A model generated the notes under the pieces. It searched no databases and had not been told where the DNA came from. It worked only from the letters and a program-made list of their open reading frames with translations. Position numbers and translations under genes: made by a program. Of a DNA stretch of 44,121 nucleotides, positions 9,637-20,385 are shown piece by piece. Location: contig JAJFKM010000065.1 of the NCBI GenBank assembly GCA_021773215.1, positions 1 to 44,121 on the forward strand, in the 5' to 3' direction. Within the stretch, counting starts at the first letter, position 1, and every line of letters starts with the position of its first letter. Source of the stretch: Gammaproteobacteria bacterium (lineage in GTDB: Bacteria > Pseudomonadota > Gammaproteobacteria > Eutrophobiales > Eutrophobiaceae).

Positions 9637-10260
9637 ATGAAAATCAGAGTCGTAAATTCGTTGATTTTGATCCTATGCATGGTCGCCGGCGTTGCTCAGG
9701 CAGCGATGGAAACTCCTGATGCAGTCGTTAAGCAAACTGCAGATGCTGTAATCGAACGCATTAAAGCACAGCGTTCAGAATTGGATGCTAACCCATCAAA
9801 AATTTATGATGTGGTGAACGAACTTGTCATACCTCATTATGATTTTACCAGTATGTCTAAATGGGTACTCGGCAAAAACTGGAAGAGCGCTAGTGAAACA
9901 CAACGCAGTGATTTTATAGCACAGTTTCAAACATTATTAGTTCGTACTTATGCACGGGCATTGCTTGAATATTCTGGTCAGGAAATTAAATACTTTCCAG
10001 TGGAGATGAGTGCAAAATCAAAACTTGCTTTGGTAAAAACTGAGATGACAAGTGATGGCGCACAGCCTTTTCCGGTGGCCTACCGTATGCATCAAAAGGA
10101 TGATGCATGGAAAGTGGTTGATGTCTCTGTCGATGGCGTCAGTTTAGTCTCTACTTACCGAGGATCATTTTCTACGCAAATTAAAAAACATGGGTTTGAT
10201 TCTCTTATCAATGAACTCACGGTCAAAAATGAAAGGTTAGCTAGTAGTCTTACGAAATAA
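9637..10260 (+). CDS. mlaC: MlaC/Ttg2D-family periplasmic phospholipid carrier
   Basis: A 207-residue protein with a signal peptide (residues 1-22, ending GVAQA) and the MlaC fold: the VVNELVIPHYDFTSMSKWVLG region and SETQRSDFIAQFQTLLVRTYA are characteristic. MlaC shuttles phospholipids between the outer-membrane MlaA complex and the inner-membrane MlaFEDB transporter. The usual partners mlaF, mlaE, mlaD and mlaB are absent; the upstream neighbour is an MMPL exporter instead, as in HpnN/HpnM-like pairs. Downstream ibaG and murA keep the classical order. A GAGG ribosome site lies before the ATG. The 259-base gap upstream holds no recognisable feature. Confidence 0.9.
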   Translation: MKIRVVNSLILILCMVAGVAQAAMETPDAVVKQTADAVIERIKAQRSELDANPSKIYDVVNELVIPHYDFTSMSKWVLGKNWKSASETQRSDFIAQFQTLLVRTYARALLEYSGQEIKYFPVEMSAKSKLALVKTEMTSDGAQPFPVAYRMHQKDDAWKVVDVSVDGVSLVSTYRGSFSTQIKKHGFDSLINELTVKNERLASSLTK

Positions 10261-10284
10261 CCAACACCATAGACTTGATTTTAG

Positions 10285-10316
10285 AGCAACCGGGCAACGC
10301 CCGGTTGCTTGCTTTA
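10285..10316 (+). terminator. Rho-independent terminator after mlaC
   Basis: A perfect 11-bp stem (AGCAACCGGGC at 10285-10295 and GCCCGGTTGCT at 10299-10309) with a 3-base loop is followed by a T-rich run. It separates mlaC from ibaG-murA. Confidence 0.75.
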
Positions 10317-10366
10317 TAGAACCGTATTTTCATTTATCATAGACAATATAAATAATCGAAAACTTT

Positions 10367-10606
10367 ATGAACCCTCAAATTATCAAAGAACTTATCGAAG
10401 CGGGATTACCAGATGCCGATATCATTGTAGAAGGTGATGATGGCACGCATTTTCAAGCACGTATTATCAGTGAATCATTTGCTGGAAAAAACATGGTTCA
10501 ACAACATCAGATGGTTTACAAAACACTGGGCGATAAAATGGGTACGGACATCCATGCTTTATCCATGCAGACATATAGCCCGGATGAATGGGAACAACAG
10601 AAATAG
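10367..10606 (+). CDS. ibaG: BolA-family protein IbaG
   Basis: A 79-residue BolA-like protein (IIKELIEAGLPDADIIVEGDDGTHFQARIIS, with the C-terminal VYKTLGDKMGTDIHAL). The conserved histidine in GTHFQA matches the residue that BolA proteins use to coordinate Fe-S clusters with monothiol glutaredoxins. The position directly upstream of murA is that of E. coli ibaG (yrbA), hence the symbol. The role in Fe-S trafficking or acid stress is from the family. Confidence 0.93.
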   Translation: MNPQIIKELIEAGLPDADIIVEGDDGTHFQARIISESFAGKNMVQQHQMVYKTLGDKMGTDIHALSMQTYSPDEWEQQK

Positions 10607-10637
10607 TCTTGGGTGCCCAAGCTTATATTAAAGGTAA

Positions 10638-11909
<1,272 letters not shown>

Positions 11910-12046
11910 TGTGCACTTTCTAAAGTGCCCTAAGCAAGTTATTTAAATTAAGAATATGCAAGGAAACTTTTTCAGTTAACTTGTTTCTATTGTATTCTGC
12001 TTTATTTTTACGAAGCCAAACAATTAACTAAGCCACAAATATAATT

Positions 12047-12688
12047 ATGTCGGACAAGATCACTATCGCCGTTTCCAAAGGCCGAATATACGATGAAGCG
12101 GTTCCTTTACTCGCCAAGCTCGGTATTGTCCTTACAGATGATCCTAAAAAATCACGCAAATTGATTCTCGATACTAATCAACCCAATATTAAAATTCTAA
12201 TCATACGGGCTACGGATGTTCCAACCTATGTTGAACGAGGTGCTGCTGAGCTAGGCATTGCTGGAAAGGATGTGTTGATGGAATATTCCGGGGACAGTCT
12301 CTATGAGCCGGTTGATTTGGGGATAGCCAAATGTCGAATGATGCTGGCGGGCTTAAAAGATGCAAAACCAATAACTGATCGCCCACGCGTCGTAACAAAA
12401 TATATCAATATCACACAGAATTATTTTGCAGATCGTGGACAACAAGTAGAAATAATCAAGCTTTACGGTTCGATGGAACTCGGCCCGGTTTTAGGTTTAT
12501 CCGATTGGATAGTCGATCTGGTTGATACTGGAAATACCTTAAAAGCAAATGGATTGGTTACTCTTGATCACATTGCGGATATTAGTTCCAGATTGGTCGT
12601 CAATAAAGCAGCTATGAAAATGAAAAACGCGCTTATCAAACCTATCATCAATCAACTGTCAGACATTGTTGCAAATAATGAGTCATGA
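12047..12688 (+). CDS. hisG: ATP phosphoribosyltransferase, short form HisG
   Basis: A 213-residue catalytic subunit for the first step of histidine synthesis (ATP plus PRPP). It shows [14 protein letters not shown] at the N terminus, [13 protein letters not shown] in the middle and the PRPP loop [14 protein letters not shown]. It is the short form lacking the C-terminal regulatory domain, which in other bacteria requires a HisZ partner; hisZ is not in the window. Its end overlaps hisD by four bases (ATGA). Confidence 0.96.
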   Translation: MSDKITIAVSKGRIYDEAVPLLAKLGIVLTDDPKKSRKLILDTNQPNIKILIIRATDVPTYVERGAAELGIAGKDVLMEYSGDSLYEPVDLGIAKCRMMLAGLKDAKPITDRPRVVTKYINITQNYFADRGQQVEIIKLYGSMELGPVLGLSDWIVDLVDTGNTLKANGLVTLDHIADISSRLVVNKAAMKMKNALIKPIINQLSDIVANNES

Positions 12689-13980
12689 TCAAACGCCTCA
12701 ATACAAATACAAAAGGATTTGATTCAGCACTACAGTCATTATTGTCTTCTAGTGACGAACCGGATAAATCTGTCCTTGATACAGTCTCACAAATTATTAC
12801 CGATGTGCGTGAGCGAGGCGATGAAGCCTTGCTCGAATATACTAATCGTTTTGATAGACGTTCTGCCAGTATAGAATCGCTTGAAATATCGCAACAAGAT
12901 TTAGAATCTGCATTAGAACGTATTCCAGTATCGCTGCGCAAAAATCTTGAGCATGCAGCCAAGCGTGTCCGAGAATTTCACGACAAGCAAAGGCAATCTA
13001 CCTGGACCTATGAAGATGATGCCGGCAATGTGCTGGGTCAAAAGGTCACGCCGTTGGATCGTGTTGGTGTTTATGTACCAGGTGGTAAGGCAGCTTATCC
13101 CTCATCAGTAATAATGAATGTTATCCCTGCACATGTTGCCGGTGTTGAAGAGATCATCATGGTTGTGCCAACGCCGGATGGTGAACGAAATGATTTGGTT
13201 TTGGCAGCCGCTGCGATTGCTGGTGTACATAAGGTGTTTTCAATTGGTGGTGCTCAAGCCGTCGCCGCATTAGCTTACGGTACTAAACTTGTTCCCAAAG
13301 TAGATAAGATAGTTGGTCCTGGCAACATCTATGTTGCAACAGCTAAACGACAAGTGTTTGGTGTCGTTGGTATCGACATGATTGCGGGGCCGTCAGAAGT
13401 TGTGATTGTTAGTGACAGCAGTGCTAATCCAGATTGGGTAGCCATGGATCTTTTTGCACAGGCAGAGCACGATGAACAAGCCAGCTCAATCCTGATTACA
13501 CCAGATGAAAAATTTATTGAAGCGGTTGAGAAGAGTATCGAAAAACTCTTGCCCGAAATGGAACGTGCCGAAATTATAATGGCATCATTATCAAACAATG
13601 GCGCAATGATTAAAGTAGACGATCTAAAACAAGCAATAGAGATTGTTAATATCATTGCACCTGAACATCTTGAATTAGCGGTTGCTGATCCCGATGCACT
13701 TTTAGGAGATATTCGGCATGCCGGCGCAATCTTCATGGGGCATTATTCGGCAGAATCACTCGGCGATTATTGTGCAGGACCAAACCATGTATTACCAACG
13801 GCTCGCACAGCTCGATTTTCTTCACCGCTTGGCGTGTATGATTTTCAAAAACAATCGTCCATCATCAAGTGTAATAGTAGTTCAGTTAAAGAGATTGCTG
13901 AAACAGCATCTGCTTTGGCGCGTGGAGAAGGTCTCACGGCACATGCGCGATCAGCAGAGTTTCGGCTAAATTCAAAATAA
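12685..13980 (+). CDS. hisD: Histidinol dehydrogenase HisD
   Basis: A 431-residue zinc enzyme that oxidises histidinol to histidine in the last two pathway steps. Recognisable are [19 protein letters not shown], the [17 protein letters not shown] signature, [21 protein letters not shown] and [15 protein letters not shown], which together carry the zinc and catalytic residues. It starts inside the hisG stop (ATGA), so translation is coupled, and hisC follows after 13 bases. Confidence 0.98.
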   Translation: MIKRLNTNTKGFDSALQSLLSSSDEPDKSVLDTVSQIITDVRERGDEALLEYTNRFDRRSASIESLEISQQDLESALERIPVSLRKNLEHAAKRVREFHDKQRQSTWTYEDDAGNVLGQKVTPLDRVGVYVPGGKAAYPSSVIMNVIPAHVAGVEEIIMVVPTPDGERNDLVLAAAAIAGVHKVFSIGGAQAVAALAYGTKLVPKVDKIVGPGNIYVATAKRQVFGVVGIDMIAGPSEVVIVSDSSANPDWVAMDLFAQAEHDEQASSILITPDEKFIEAVEKSIEKLLPEMERAEIIMASLSNNGAMIKVDDLKQAIEIVNIIAPEHLELAVADPDALLGDIRHAGAIFMGHYSAESLGDYCAGPNHVLPTARTARFSSPLGVYDFQKQSSIIKCNSSSVKEIAETASALARGEGLTAHARSAEFRLNSK

Positions 13981-13993
13981 TAATATTATTGGC

Positions 13994-15079
13994 ATGATTG
14001 ACGATCGCGTAAGCAAGATCATTAAGCCCGCTGTCCTTGCAGCAAAGGCCTATCATGTTCCTGATTCCAGTGGGCTTATCAAACTGGATGCGATGGAAAA
14101 CCCGTATAGCTGGCCTGAAGAAATCAAGATTGAATGGTCTCAGCAACTGCAACAAGCCGAACTAAACCGCTACCCGGATGCAAGTTTAAGTGAACTAAGA
14201 AGCAAACTTACCCAAGCGTTAAACTTACCCGAAAAAACTGCAATGATGTTTGGCAATGGATCTGATGAACTTATTCAGATCATATTGATGGCACTTAATA
14301 AAACATCTAATGTCGTTATGGCACCCGAACCCAGCTTTGTTATGTATCGCTTGTTAAGTTCGATGATGGAACTCGATTTTGTTGGCGTGCCATTAAACGA
14401 AGACTTTTCTCTTAATCTTCCTGCAATGTTGGAGTCAATCGCGAAGACAAGGCCCGCTGTTATTTTTATCGCTTGGCCAAATAATCCAACAGGAAATGCC
14501 TTTGAACAAGATTCCTTAGAAGAGATTATAAACGCAGCGCCAGGTCTTGTTGTTATCGATGAGGCGTATCATGCCTTTGCACAGAAGAGCATGATGTCTT
14601 GTTTGCACAAATATCCCAATGTTTTATTAATGCGAACCTTGTCCAAACTGGGTTTGGCTGGTTTACGTTTAGGGATGTTGTTTGGCGCCAGTGAATGGAT
14701 CTCTGAATTAGATAAATTGCGATTGCCATATAACATCGGCTCGCTAAATCAACTCAGTGCAAATTTCATCGTTCAAAATATAAGTTTACTTGAACAACAA
14801 GCTGAACGTATTCGCGATGATCGTGAAAAATTATATGACAGACTATCAAATATAGCGGGTGTTGAAGCCTGGAAGAGTGAGGCAAACTTTATTCTGTTCC
14901 GAGTTTCTAATCCCGGGGCAGACAAGGTGCACAAAGAATTAATAAAACAAAATATTCTTATTAAGAATTTACAAGGTGCACATCCACTGCTTGAAAATTG
15001 CTTGCGGGTGACAGTCGGCACACCTGAAGAGAACGAATTATTTCTATCTACACTAAATTCGATTTTATTATCTTCTTAA
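13994..15079 (+). CDS. hisC: Histidinol-phosphate aminotransferase HisC
   Basis: A 361-residue PLP-dependent fold-type I aminotransferase. It shows LDAMENPYSWP near the N terminus, FGNGSDELIQI, AWPNNPTGNAF, VIDEAYHAFA and the PLP lysine in RTLSKLGLAGLRLG. It ends the murA-hisG-hisD-hisC cluster. The order followed by a DegS/AlgW protease is that known in Pseudomonas. The start at 13994 lies 13 bases after hisD with no strong ribosome site. Confidence 0.96.
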   Translation: MIDDRVSKIIKPAVLAAKAYHVPDSSGLIKLDAMENPYSWPEEIKIEWSQQLQQAELNRYPDASLSELRSKLTQALNLPEKTAMMFGNGSDELIQIILMALNKTSNVVMAPEPSFVMYRLLSSMMELDFVGVPLNEDFSLNLPAMLESIAKTRPAVIFIAWPNNPTGNAFEQDSLEEIINAAPGLVVIDEAYHAFAQKSMMSCLHKYPNVLLMRTLSKLGLAGLRLGMLFGASEWISELDKLRLPYNIGSLNQLSANFIVQNISLLEQQAERIRDDREKLYDRLSNIAGVEAWKSEANFILFRVSNPGADKVHKELIKQNILIKNLQGAHPLLENCLRVTVGTPEENELFLSTLNSILLSS

Positions 15080-15088
15080 TAACAGATT

Positions 15089-15213
15089 TAGCCACAGAGT
15101 ACGCAGAGATCACTGAGAAAGGCAAAAAAGTTACATCAAAAATACGGAAATATATAAATAAACTTAATAATCCTAAAGCCTGACTTAATGTTAAATGTTG
15201 TTCTCTGTGGCCA
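15089..15213. repeat. MITE-like inverted-terminus repeat, copy A
   Basis: The element begins TAGCCACAGAGTACGCAGAG and ends GTTCTCTGTGGCCA, so its ends are imperfect inverted repeats around an AT-rich centre. A second copy with the same ends lies at 33697-33826. It fills the space between hisC and the convergent degS gene and could also act as a bidirectional stem-loop. Confidence 0.7.
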
Positions 15214-15223
15214 ATAAAAAATA

Positions 15224-16348
15224 TTACTGAGGCATTTTTGCTGACGGACGTTGTGCAATTTTGGCAACCAACTCTTGTTGCTCCCAACCTCGAAGAATAT
15301 TAATTTTCACTTCATTGCCCGGTATGAGTCCGGTAATCATTTCAATTGCCTGATCCGGTGAGCTCACATTATTTCCATCGATACTAATGATGATATCGCC
15401 TGGCACCATGCCCGAACTTTCAGCTGGCCCGTCACGAATAATTGCTGTTACCAAGACACCGCCAGTTTCCAGATTAGCGGATTCAATCACATCAGCACTT
15501 AAAGTTTGTGCCTCGATGCCGAGCCATCCACGAACTACTTTTCCATTTTTAATGAGCTGATTCATTACATCCAGTGCTTGATTGATTGGTGTGGCAAGGC
15601 CAATACCTTCAGATCCACCGCTGCTAGAAATAATGGCGGTATTAATGCCGACTAACTGGCCTTTGGCGGTAACTAAAGCGCCCCCCGAGTTACCCAGATT
15701 GATATCAGCATCGGTTTGAATAAAGTCATCAAAGTATGAGATCCCGCGTCGTTTTCTACTAATCGCGCTAACAATGCCCTGAGTCACTGTTTGGCCAAAG
15801 TTATAAGGATTGCCAATGGCGAGGACGATATCCCCGACTTGCAAGCTGGATGAATCACCTATGGGAATCATCGGCAAGTTTTGTAATGGGATATTTATCA
15901 CTGCTAAATCGGTATCTGTATCAAGCCCAATTAGTTGCGCCTGACTCTGGCGACCATCATTTAAGGTGATGCGAATGTCATTGGCATCTTGTAAAACATG
16001 GGCATTGGTCAAAATATAGCCGGATGTATTCATTATGACGCCCGATCCGATAGAGCTATCACGGCGTTGCTTTGGTTTAGTCGGGGCATTTCCAAAGAAA
16101 CGGCGGAATAATGGGTCTTGAAACAAAGGATGGACTCTTTCTTGGTATACTTTGCTGGCATAGACATTAACAACAGCCGGAGCGGTAGAGGTTACGGCAT
16201 CATTAAAAGAGTATTGGCTTGTTTCAGGTGATAAAAAGGGAATATTTGATCGTAAATCATCAGATAATAAGATTAAAAATACGAATGCAGCAGCAAGTCC
16301 GTATGCGGAATATTGCAGCATGAACATTAATGTCTTGTTAATTTTCAC
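15224..16348 (-). CDS. degS: DegS/AlgW-type periplasmic serine protease
   Basis: A 374-residue inner-membrane-anchored HtrA protease. An N-terminal membrane segment (about residues 8-30) is followed by a trypsin-like domain with the triad at about H117 (LTNAHVLQDA), D147 (DTDTDLAVI) and S221 (LGNSGGAL), then a single PDZ domain (about residues 270-360, GDIIISIDGNNV). One PDZ and a membrane anchor fit DegS/AlgW, which cut anti-sigma factor RseA/MucA when outer-membrane proteins misfold, rather than DegP. The position next to hisC matches Pseudomonas algW. It is transcribed opposite to petABC. Confidence 0.93.
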   Translation of the reverse strand: MKINKTLMFMLQYSAYGLAAAFVFLILLSDDLRSNIPFLSPETSQYSFNDAVTSTAPAVVNVYASKVYQERVHPLFQDPLFRRFFGNAPTKPKQRRDSSIGSGVIMNTSGYILTNAHVLQDANDIRITLNDGRQSQAQLIGLDTDTDLAVINIPLQNLPMIPIGDSSSLQVGDIVLAIGNPYNFGQTVTQGIVSAISRKRRGISYFDDFIQTDADINLGNSGGALVTAKGQLVGINTAIISSSGGSEGIGLATPINQALDVMNQLIKNGKVVRGWLGIEAQTLSADVIESANLETGGVLVTAIIRDGPAESSGMVPGDIIISIDGNNVSSPDQAIEMITGLIPGNEVKINILRGWEQQELVAKIAQRPSAKMPQ

Positions 16349-16488
16349 AGTGATTGGAATAAATTAAATTTAGTGATTATCGATATTATGGATAATGATC
16401 TGTTTATCCAATAATCAGTTTAATTTATCATATAACATTTGCGATTAATTATACTGATATTCATCTATCAGATATGTAAGGGGAAATA

Positions 16489-17082
16489 ATGGATAATAGT
16501 AATGTCGACAAGGGTCGACGACGATTTTTGACTGCCGCCGCTACTGTGGTTGGTGGGGCAGGTGCAGCCGCTGGTGCTGTGCCATTCATTGCAACCATGA
16601 CGCCAAGTGAGAAAACCAAGGCAATTGGTGCACCGGTTGAGGTTGATATCAGTAAATTGCAGCCTGGGGAACGCATGATCGAGAAATGGCAGGGTAAGCC
16701 AGTCTGGATACTGCGACGAACGCAAGAGATGCTTGACGATATTGCTTCTCAAAATGAGGCTGTTAGTGACCCGGCATCGGAATCAAGCTCGCAACCCGCA
16801 TATGCCACGAACGAATTCCGTGCGCGTGAGGATGAATACCTTGTTGTCATAGGAATTTGCACGCATTTAGGTTGTTCACCCAGTTTCGTGCTAAAAGACG
16901 GTGATAATAGTCCCGTTGTCGATTGGAAAGGGGGGTTTTTCTGTCCCTGTCATGGTTCACGCTTTGATTTGGCTGGTCGTGTCTTTAAAGGCGTCCCAGC
17001 ACCTACCAATCTGGTTATCCCTCCTTATAAATTTATTTCACCGGGCCAGTTGCTTATCGGTGATGACAGTGAGGCTGCGTAA
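16489..17082 (+). CDS. petA: Ubiquinol-cytochrome c reductase Rieske iron-sulfur subunit
   Basis: A 197-residue Rieske protein of the bc1 complex. The N terminus has a Tat-type signal anchor (GRRRFLTAAATVVG, residues 8-22, then hydrophobic to about 37). The [2Fe-2S] ligands lie in CTHLGC and CPCHGS. It takes electrons from ubiquinol and passes them to cytochrome c1. A strong AAGGGG ribosome site precedes the ATG. The stop overlaps the petB start by one base (TAATG). Confidence 0.97.
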   Translation: MDNSNVDKGRRRFLTAAATVVGGAGAAAGAVPFIATMTPSEKTKAIGAPVEVDISKLQPGERMIEKWQGKPVWILRRTQEMLDDIASQNEAVSDPASESSSQPAYATNEFRAREDEYLVVIGICTHLGCSPSFVLKDGDNSPVVDWKGGFFCPCHGSRFDLAGRVFKGVPAPTNLVIPPYKFISPGQLLIGDDSEAA

Positions 17083-18326
17083 TGGCCAATATTGAAAAAA
17101 ATATCATTGATGGACTGACAGGCTTGCGTGATTGGGTCGATGACCGTTTTCCATTGATGCAGAATTGGAATGAGCATCTTGCTAAATATTATGCGCCAAA
17201 GAACTTTAATTTTTGGTATTACTTTGGTGGTTTCGCGCTACTTATTTTTGCCATCCAGATCTTGACCGGAATTTGGCTGACGATGAATTATAAACCGTCA
17301 GCTGCGGATGCTTTTGCTTCTGTTGAATACATAATGCGTGACGTTAGCTGGGGCTGGCTCATTCGTTATATGCATTCGACGGGTGCTTCGGCATTTTTCA
17401 TTGTCATATACTTGCATATGTTCCGTGCCTTGTTGTACGGGTCCTATAAAAAACCACGCGAACTGTTATGGCTGTCTGGCATGGGTCTCTATCTAGTGCT
17501 CATGGCTGAGGCATTTTTTGGCTACTTGCTACCTTGGGGACAGATGTCATATTGGGGCGCACAGGTGATTATCTCCTTGTTTGGTGCATTACCGTTTATT
17601 GGCGATACTCTCTCACTCTGGATACGTGGCGATTTTGTCGTTTCTGACGTCACCTTAAATCGTTTCTTTTCATTACATGTTATTGCCTTCCCGCTACTTA
17701 TCTTTGGATTAATTGGAGCCCATATCCTTGCCTTGCATGAGGTCGGTTCTAATAACCCTGACGGTGTAGAGATTAAAAAGAATAAAAATGCTGAAGGCAT
17801 ACCAGTAGATGGGATTCCTTTTCATCCCTACTACACAGTGAAAGATATCTTTGGAGCTACAGTGTTTCTTATCTTCTTTTTTGGTGTTGTCTTCTTTATG
17901 CCAGAGATGAATGGTTATTTTCTGGAACACGCCAATTTTATCCCTGCGAATCCACTTAAAACACCTGAACATATAGCACCAGTGTGGTACTTCACACCGT
18001 TCTATGCGATTTTACGCGCGGTACCGGATCAACTTGGTGGCGTAATAGCGATGGGCATGGCAACGAATATATTTCTCTTATTGCCTTGGCTGGACAGAAG
18101 CCCGGTGAAATCGTCGCGTTACCGTGGATGGAACTTTCGTTGCGCTCTAACCCTGTTTGTCATCAGTTTTTTTATCTTGGGTTGGTTAGGCATGCAGCCA
18201 GTAACACCATTGTTTACTTGGATGGCGCGTTTCTTTTCGCTCGTTTATTTTGCATTCTTTTTATTAATGCCATTTTACACTGCTATCGACAACGACAAGT
18301 CGGTACCAGACAGGGTGAGAGACTAA
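17082..18326 (+). CDS. petB: Cytochrome b subunit of the bc1 complex
   Basis: A 414-residue membrane protein with about eight helices that binds hemes bL and bH and both quinone sites. Heme histidines are visible in helix 2 (YMHSTGASAFF and YLHMFR) and helix 4 (SLHVIAFPLL and GAHILALHE). The Qo-site motif of cytochrome b is present as PVWYFTPFYAI. It is coupled to petA and petC by one-base TAATG overlaps at each end. Confidence 0.97.
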   Translation: MANIEKNIIDGLTGLRDWVDDRFPLMQNWNEHLAKYYAPKNFNFWYYFGGFALLIFAIQILTGIWLTMNYKPSAADAFASVEYIMRDVSWGWLIRYMHSTGASAFFIVIYLHMFRALLYGSYKKPRELLWLSGMGLYLVLMAEAFFGYLLPWGQMSYWGAQVIISLFGALPFIGDTLSLWIRGDFVVSDVTLNRFFSLHVIAFPLLIFGLIGAHILALHEVGSNNPDGVEIKKNKNAEGIPVDGIPFHPYYTVKDIFGATVFLIFFFGVVFFMPEMNGYFLEHANFIPANPLKTPEHIAPVWYFTPFYAILRAVPDQLGGVIAMGMATNIFLLLPWLDRSPVKSSRYRGWNFRCALTLFVISFFILGWLGMQPVTPLFTWMARFFSLVYFAFFLLMPFYTAIDNDKSVPDRVRD

Positions 18327-19075
18327 TGCCAAGTTATAAACAACTCTATAAGTTAATATTCATCCTATTGATGGTGGTCTCAGCAAGTGTTTCTGCTGCT
18401 GGTGGAGCAAAATTAATGCATATGGAAGTCGATCTCTCCAATCAAGAGTCACTGCAACGTGGTGCAAAGACTTTCGTCAATTATTGCCTAAGCTGTCATG
18501 CCGCGGCCTATATGCGTTATAACCGCATGGGTCAGGATCTGGGTATCAGTGAAGATGTCTTGAAGGCCAACTTCATGTTTGGTACAGACAAAGTCGGCGA
18601 TACCATGACCATCGGCATGACCGATGCAGATTCGTTGAGGTTTTTTGGTGTTTCTCCACCGGATTTATCGGTTATTGCACGTGCTCGTGGGGCGGATTGG
18701 CTCTATAGCTATTTTAAAACATTCTATGTGGATAAATCGCGACCATTTGGCGTTAATAATCTGACATTCAAGGATGTCGGTATGCCGCACGTTCTTTGGG
18801 AGCTACAAGGCGCACAACGCTTGGCTCATAGGGAATCAGCGGATGGTGAACATCACTCACCAACTTTTGACGATCTGGAAATCATCACACCGGGGACACA
18901 AAGCGAAGCAGAATACGATCAAACAGTACAGGACTTAGTCAATTTTATGGTCTATCTGGGTGAGCCAATCAAGCTGAAACGTGGCAAGATTGGTGTCTGG
19001 GTACTCATGTATCTCTTTGTTTTTATGATAGTTGCCTACATGTTGAAAAAGGAATATTGGCGCGACATTCATTAG
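18326..19075 (+). CDS. petC: Cytochrome c1 subunit of the bc1 complex
   Basis: A 249-residue heme protein: signal peptide (residues 1-24), the heme c site CLSCH, and a C-terminal membrane anchor (about residues 225-243, WVLMYLFVFMIVAYML). The methionine ligand is probably in KDVGMPHVLWEL or a nearby motif. The frame stays open upstream to 17984, but that part is petB in another frame; the ATG at 18326 gives a clean signal peptide and the TAATG overlap used in this operon. Confidence 0.95.
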   Translation: MPSYKQLYKLIFILLMVVSASVSAAGGAKLMHMEVDLSNQESLQRGAKTFVNYCLSCHAAAYMRYNRMGQDLGISEDVLKANFMFGTDKVGDTMTIGMTDADSLRFFGVSPPDLSVIARARGADWLYSYFKTFYVDKSRPFGVNNLTFKDVGMPHVLWELQGAQRLAHRESADGEHHSPTFDDLEIITPGTQSEAEYDQTVQDLVNFMVYLGEPIKLKRGKIGVWVLMYLFVFMIVAYMLKKEYWRDIH

Positions 19076-19109
19076 AATCAGCCGCCTCAGCTAAAGCAGT
19101 AAATCGTTT

Positions 19110-19133
19110 GCCGGGTGCTAAAATGCACCCGGC
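19110..19133 (+). terminator. Stem-loop terminator after petC
   Basis: A perfect 9-bp GC-rich stem (GCCGGGTGC and GCACCCGGC) with a 6-base loop lies 34 bases after petC. The following bases are only moderately T-rich. Confidence 0.65.
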
Positions 19134-19221
19134 ATCTTCTCAAAATCTGCTCAGACATCTATAACCCGCAAAATATCTGCTTAAACCTGCCCCAGAGCCC
19201 CATTATTTTTCGAATCTGGTG

Positions 19222-19227
19222 TATAAT
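19222..19227 (+). promoter_or_regulatory. -10 box of a probable sspA promoter
   Basis: A perfect TATAAT lies 35 bases before the sspA ATG, downstream of the petC terminator. No good -35 box is seen at 16-18 bases, so an activator or a long untranslated leader may matter. Confidence 0.5.
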
Positions 19228-19262
19228 CCCGCGCTTTCGAACAAGGCTGGAGTGTAAATAGT

Positions 19263-19898
19263 ATGGCAAGTGTCGCCAATCGTCGTTCATTAATGGTTTT
19301 ATATTCAGACAGTATTAGTCCCATTGGGCATGCTGTGCGTATCGTCTTGGCAGAAAAAGATGTCAATGTAGAGATCAACTTTATTGATGATGACAATAGA
19401 CCAGAAGAGTTGAACGATCTAAATCCTTATAATTCAATCCTGACCCTGATAGATCGCGATCTAGTACTTTATGACGCGCATATCATCATGGAATATCTGG
19501 ACGAACGTTTTCCACATCCACCATTGATGCCGGTTGATCCTGTCAATCGAGCAAGCAACCGCCAATTACGATATCGCGTAATGCGTGATCTGTATTCAGT
19601 TGTAGCTGAGTTGGATAGCGACAATGAAATAGCGGCAGCTAATGCCAAGAAAGTCTTACGCGACAATCTGACATCAATAGCACCTGCGTTTGCACAAATG
19701 CCTTATTTTATGTCTGAAGAATATTCTTTGGTCGATTGTTGTATGGCGCCGTTGATGCTGCGATTAAACGAATATGGCATCAAGTTACCAATATCAGGTA
19801 AGCCTCTACAGGAATACGCTGATCGCTTGTTTGAACGCGAGGCATTTAAAACCAGCATGTCAGTGATTGAAAGCGAATATAACGATAACGCAGCCTGA
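19263..19898 (+). CDS. sspA: Stringent starvation protein A
   Basis: A 211-residue protein with a glutathione S-transferase-like fold: an N-terminal thioredoxin-like part (LMVLYSDSISPIGHAVRIVLAEK, NPYNSILTLIDRDLVLYDAHIIMEYLDERFPHP) and a helical C-terminal half. SspA binds RNA polymerase and changes transcription in stationary phase and acid stress; it lacks normal GST activity. The order petABC-sspA-sspB is a well-known gammaproteobacterial arrangement. Confidence 0.96.
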   Translation: MASVANRRSLMVLYSDSISPIGHAVRIVLAEKDVNVEINFIDDDNRPEELNDLNPYNSILTLIDRDLVLYDAHIIMEYLDERFPHPPLMPVDPVNRASNRQLRYRVMRDLYSVVAELDSDNEIAAANAKKVLRDNLTSIAPAFAQMPYFMSEEYSLVDCCMAPLMLRLNEYGIKLPISGKPLQEYADRLFEREAFKTSMSVIESEYNDNAA

Positions 19899-19935
19899 TC
19901 TTTTACAGTATGCGGGTTAATCGGATGAACTTGTT

Positions 19936-20358
19936 ATGACTTCAAATCGACCGTATCTGTTACGCGCACTATATGACTGGATATGCGACAACCACCTGAC
20001 ACCGTATCTATTAGTCGATGCCACAGGTGATGATCTGAATATCCCACATGAGTTTGTCGAAGATGGCAAGATCGTGTTGAACATCTCTCCAAGTGCCGTG
20101 CGCGATCTTGATCTCAGTAATGACTACATCAACTTCAAGGCGCGCTTCTCCGGAAAAAGTATGAATGTTTATTTTCCAAATGAATCAGTGCAGGCGATCT
20201 ATGCCAAGGAAAATGGAAGAGGGATGATCTTTCCGGAAGAGGATGAGGAAATCACAGCGGGTGATGATTCTGTGTCTAATACTGAATTAGAAAAACCAGT
20301 AGAGAAGAAAGAAGAAAAGAAGAAGAAGGATCGATCGCATTTGAAGGTTATTAAATAA
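19936..20358 (+). CDS. sspB: ClpXP protease specificity-enhancing factor SspB
   Basis: A 140-residue adaptor that delivers ssrA-tagged proteins to ClpXP. The folded domain (about residues 1-105: RPYLLRALYDWICDN, then HLTPYLLVDA, and VLNISPSAVRDL) is followed by a charged flexible tail rich in E and K and ending RSHLKVIK, the short ClpX-binding tail. It follows sspA by 37 bases. Its stop codon lies inside the terminator stem. Confidence 0.95.
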   Translation: MTSNRPYLLRALYDWICDNHLTPYLLVDATGDDLNIPHEFVEDGKIVLNISPSAVRDLDLSNDYINFKARFSGKSMNVYFPNESVQAIYAKENGRGMIFPEEDEEITAGDDSVSNTELEKPVEKKEEKKKKDRSHLKVIK

Positions 20359-20380
20359 CCTTCTCCTTTGTCATTTTTTT
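20343..20380 (+). terminator. Rho-independent terminator of sspAB
   Basis: GAAGGTTA (20343-20350) and TAACCTTC (20356-20363) form an 8-bp stem overlapping the sspB stop codon. A run of seven T lies at 20374-20380, somewhat distant from the stem. Confidence 0.6.
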
Positions 20381-20385
20381 ATTTC

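Noticed and set aside
11913-11928. Terminator after murA
   Set aside because: The stem of GCACTTT with AAAGTGC is short and no T-run follows.
17984-18325. N-terminal extension of the cytochrome c1 frame by 114 residues
   Set aside because: It overlaps petB in another frame; the ATG at 18326 gives a signal peptide and the TAATG overlap of the operon.
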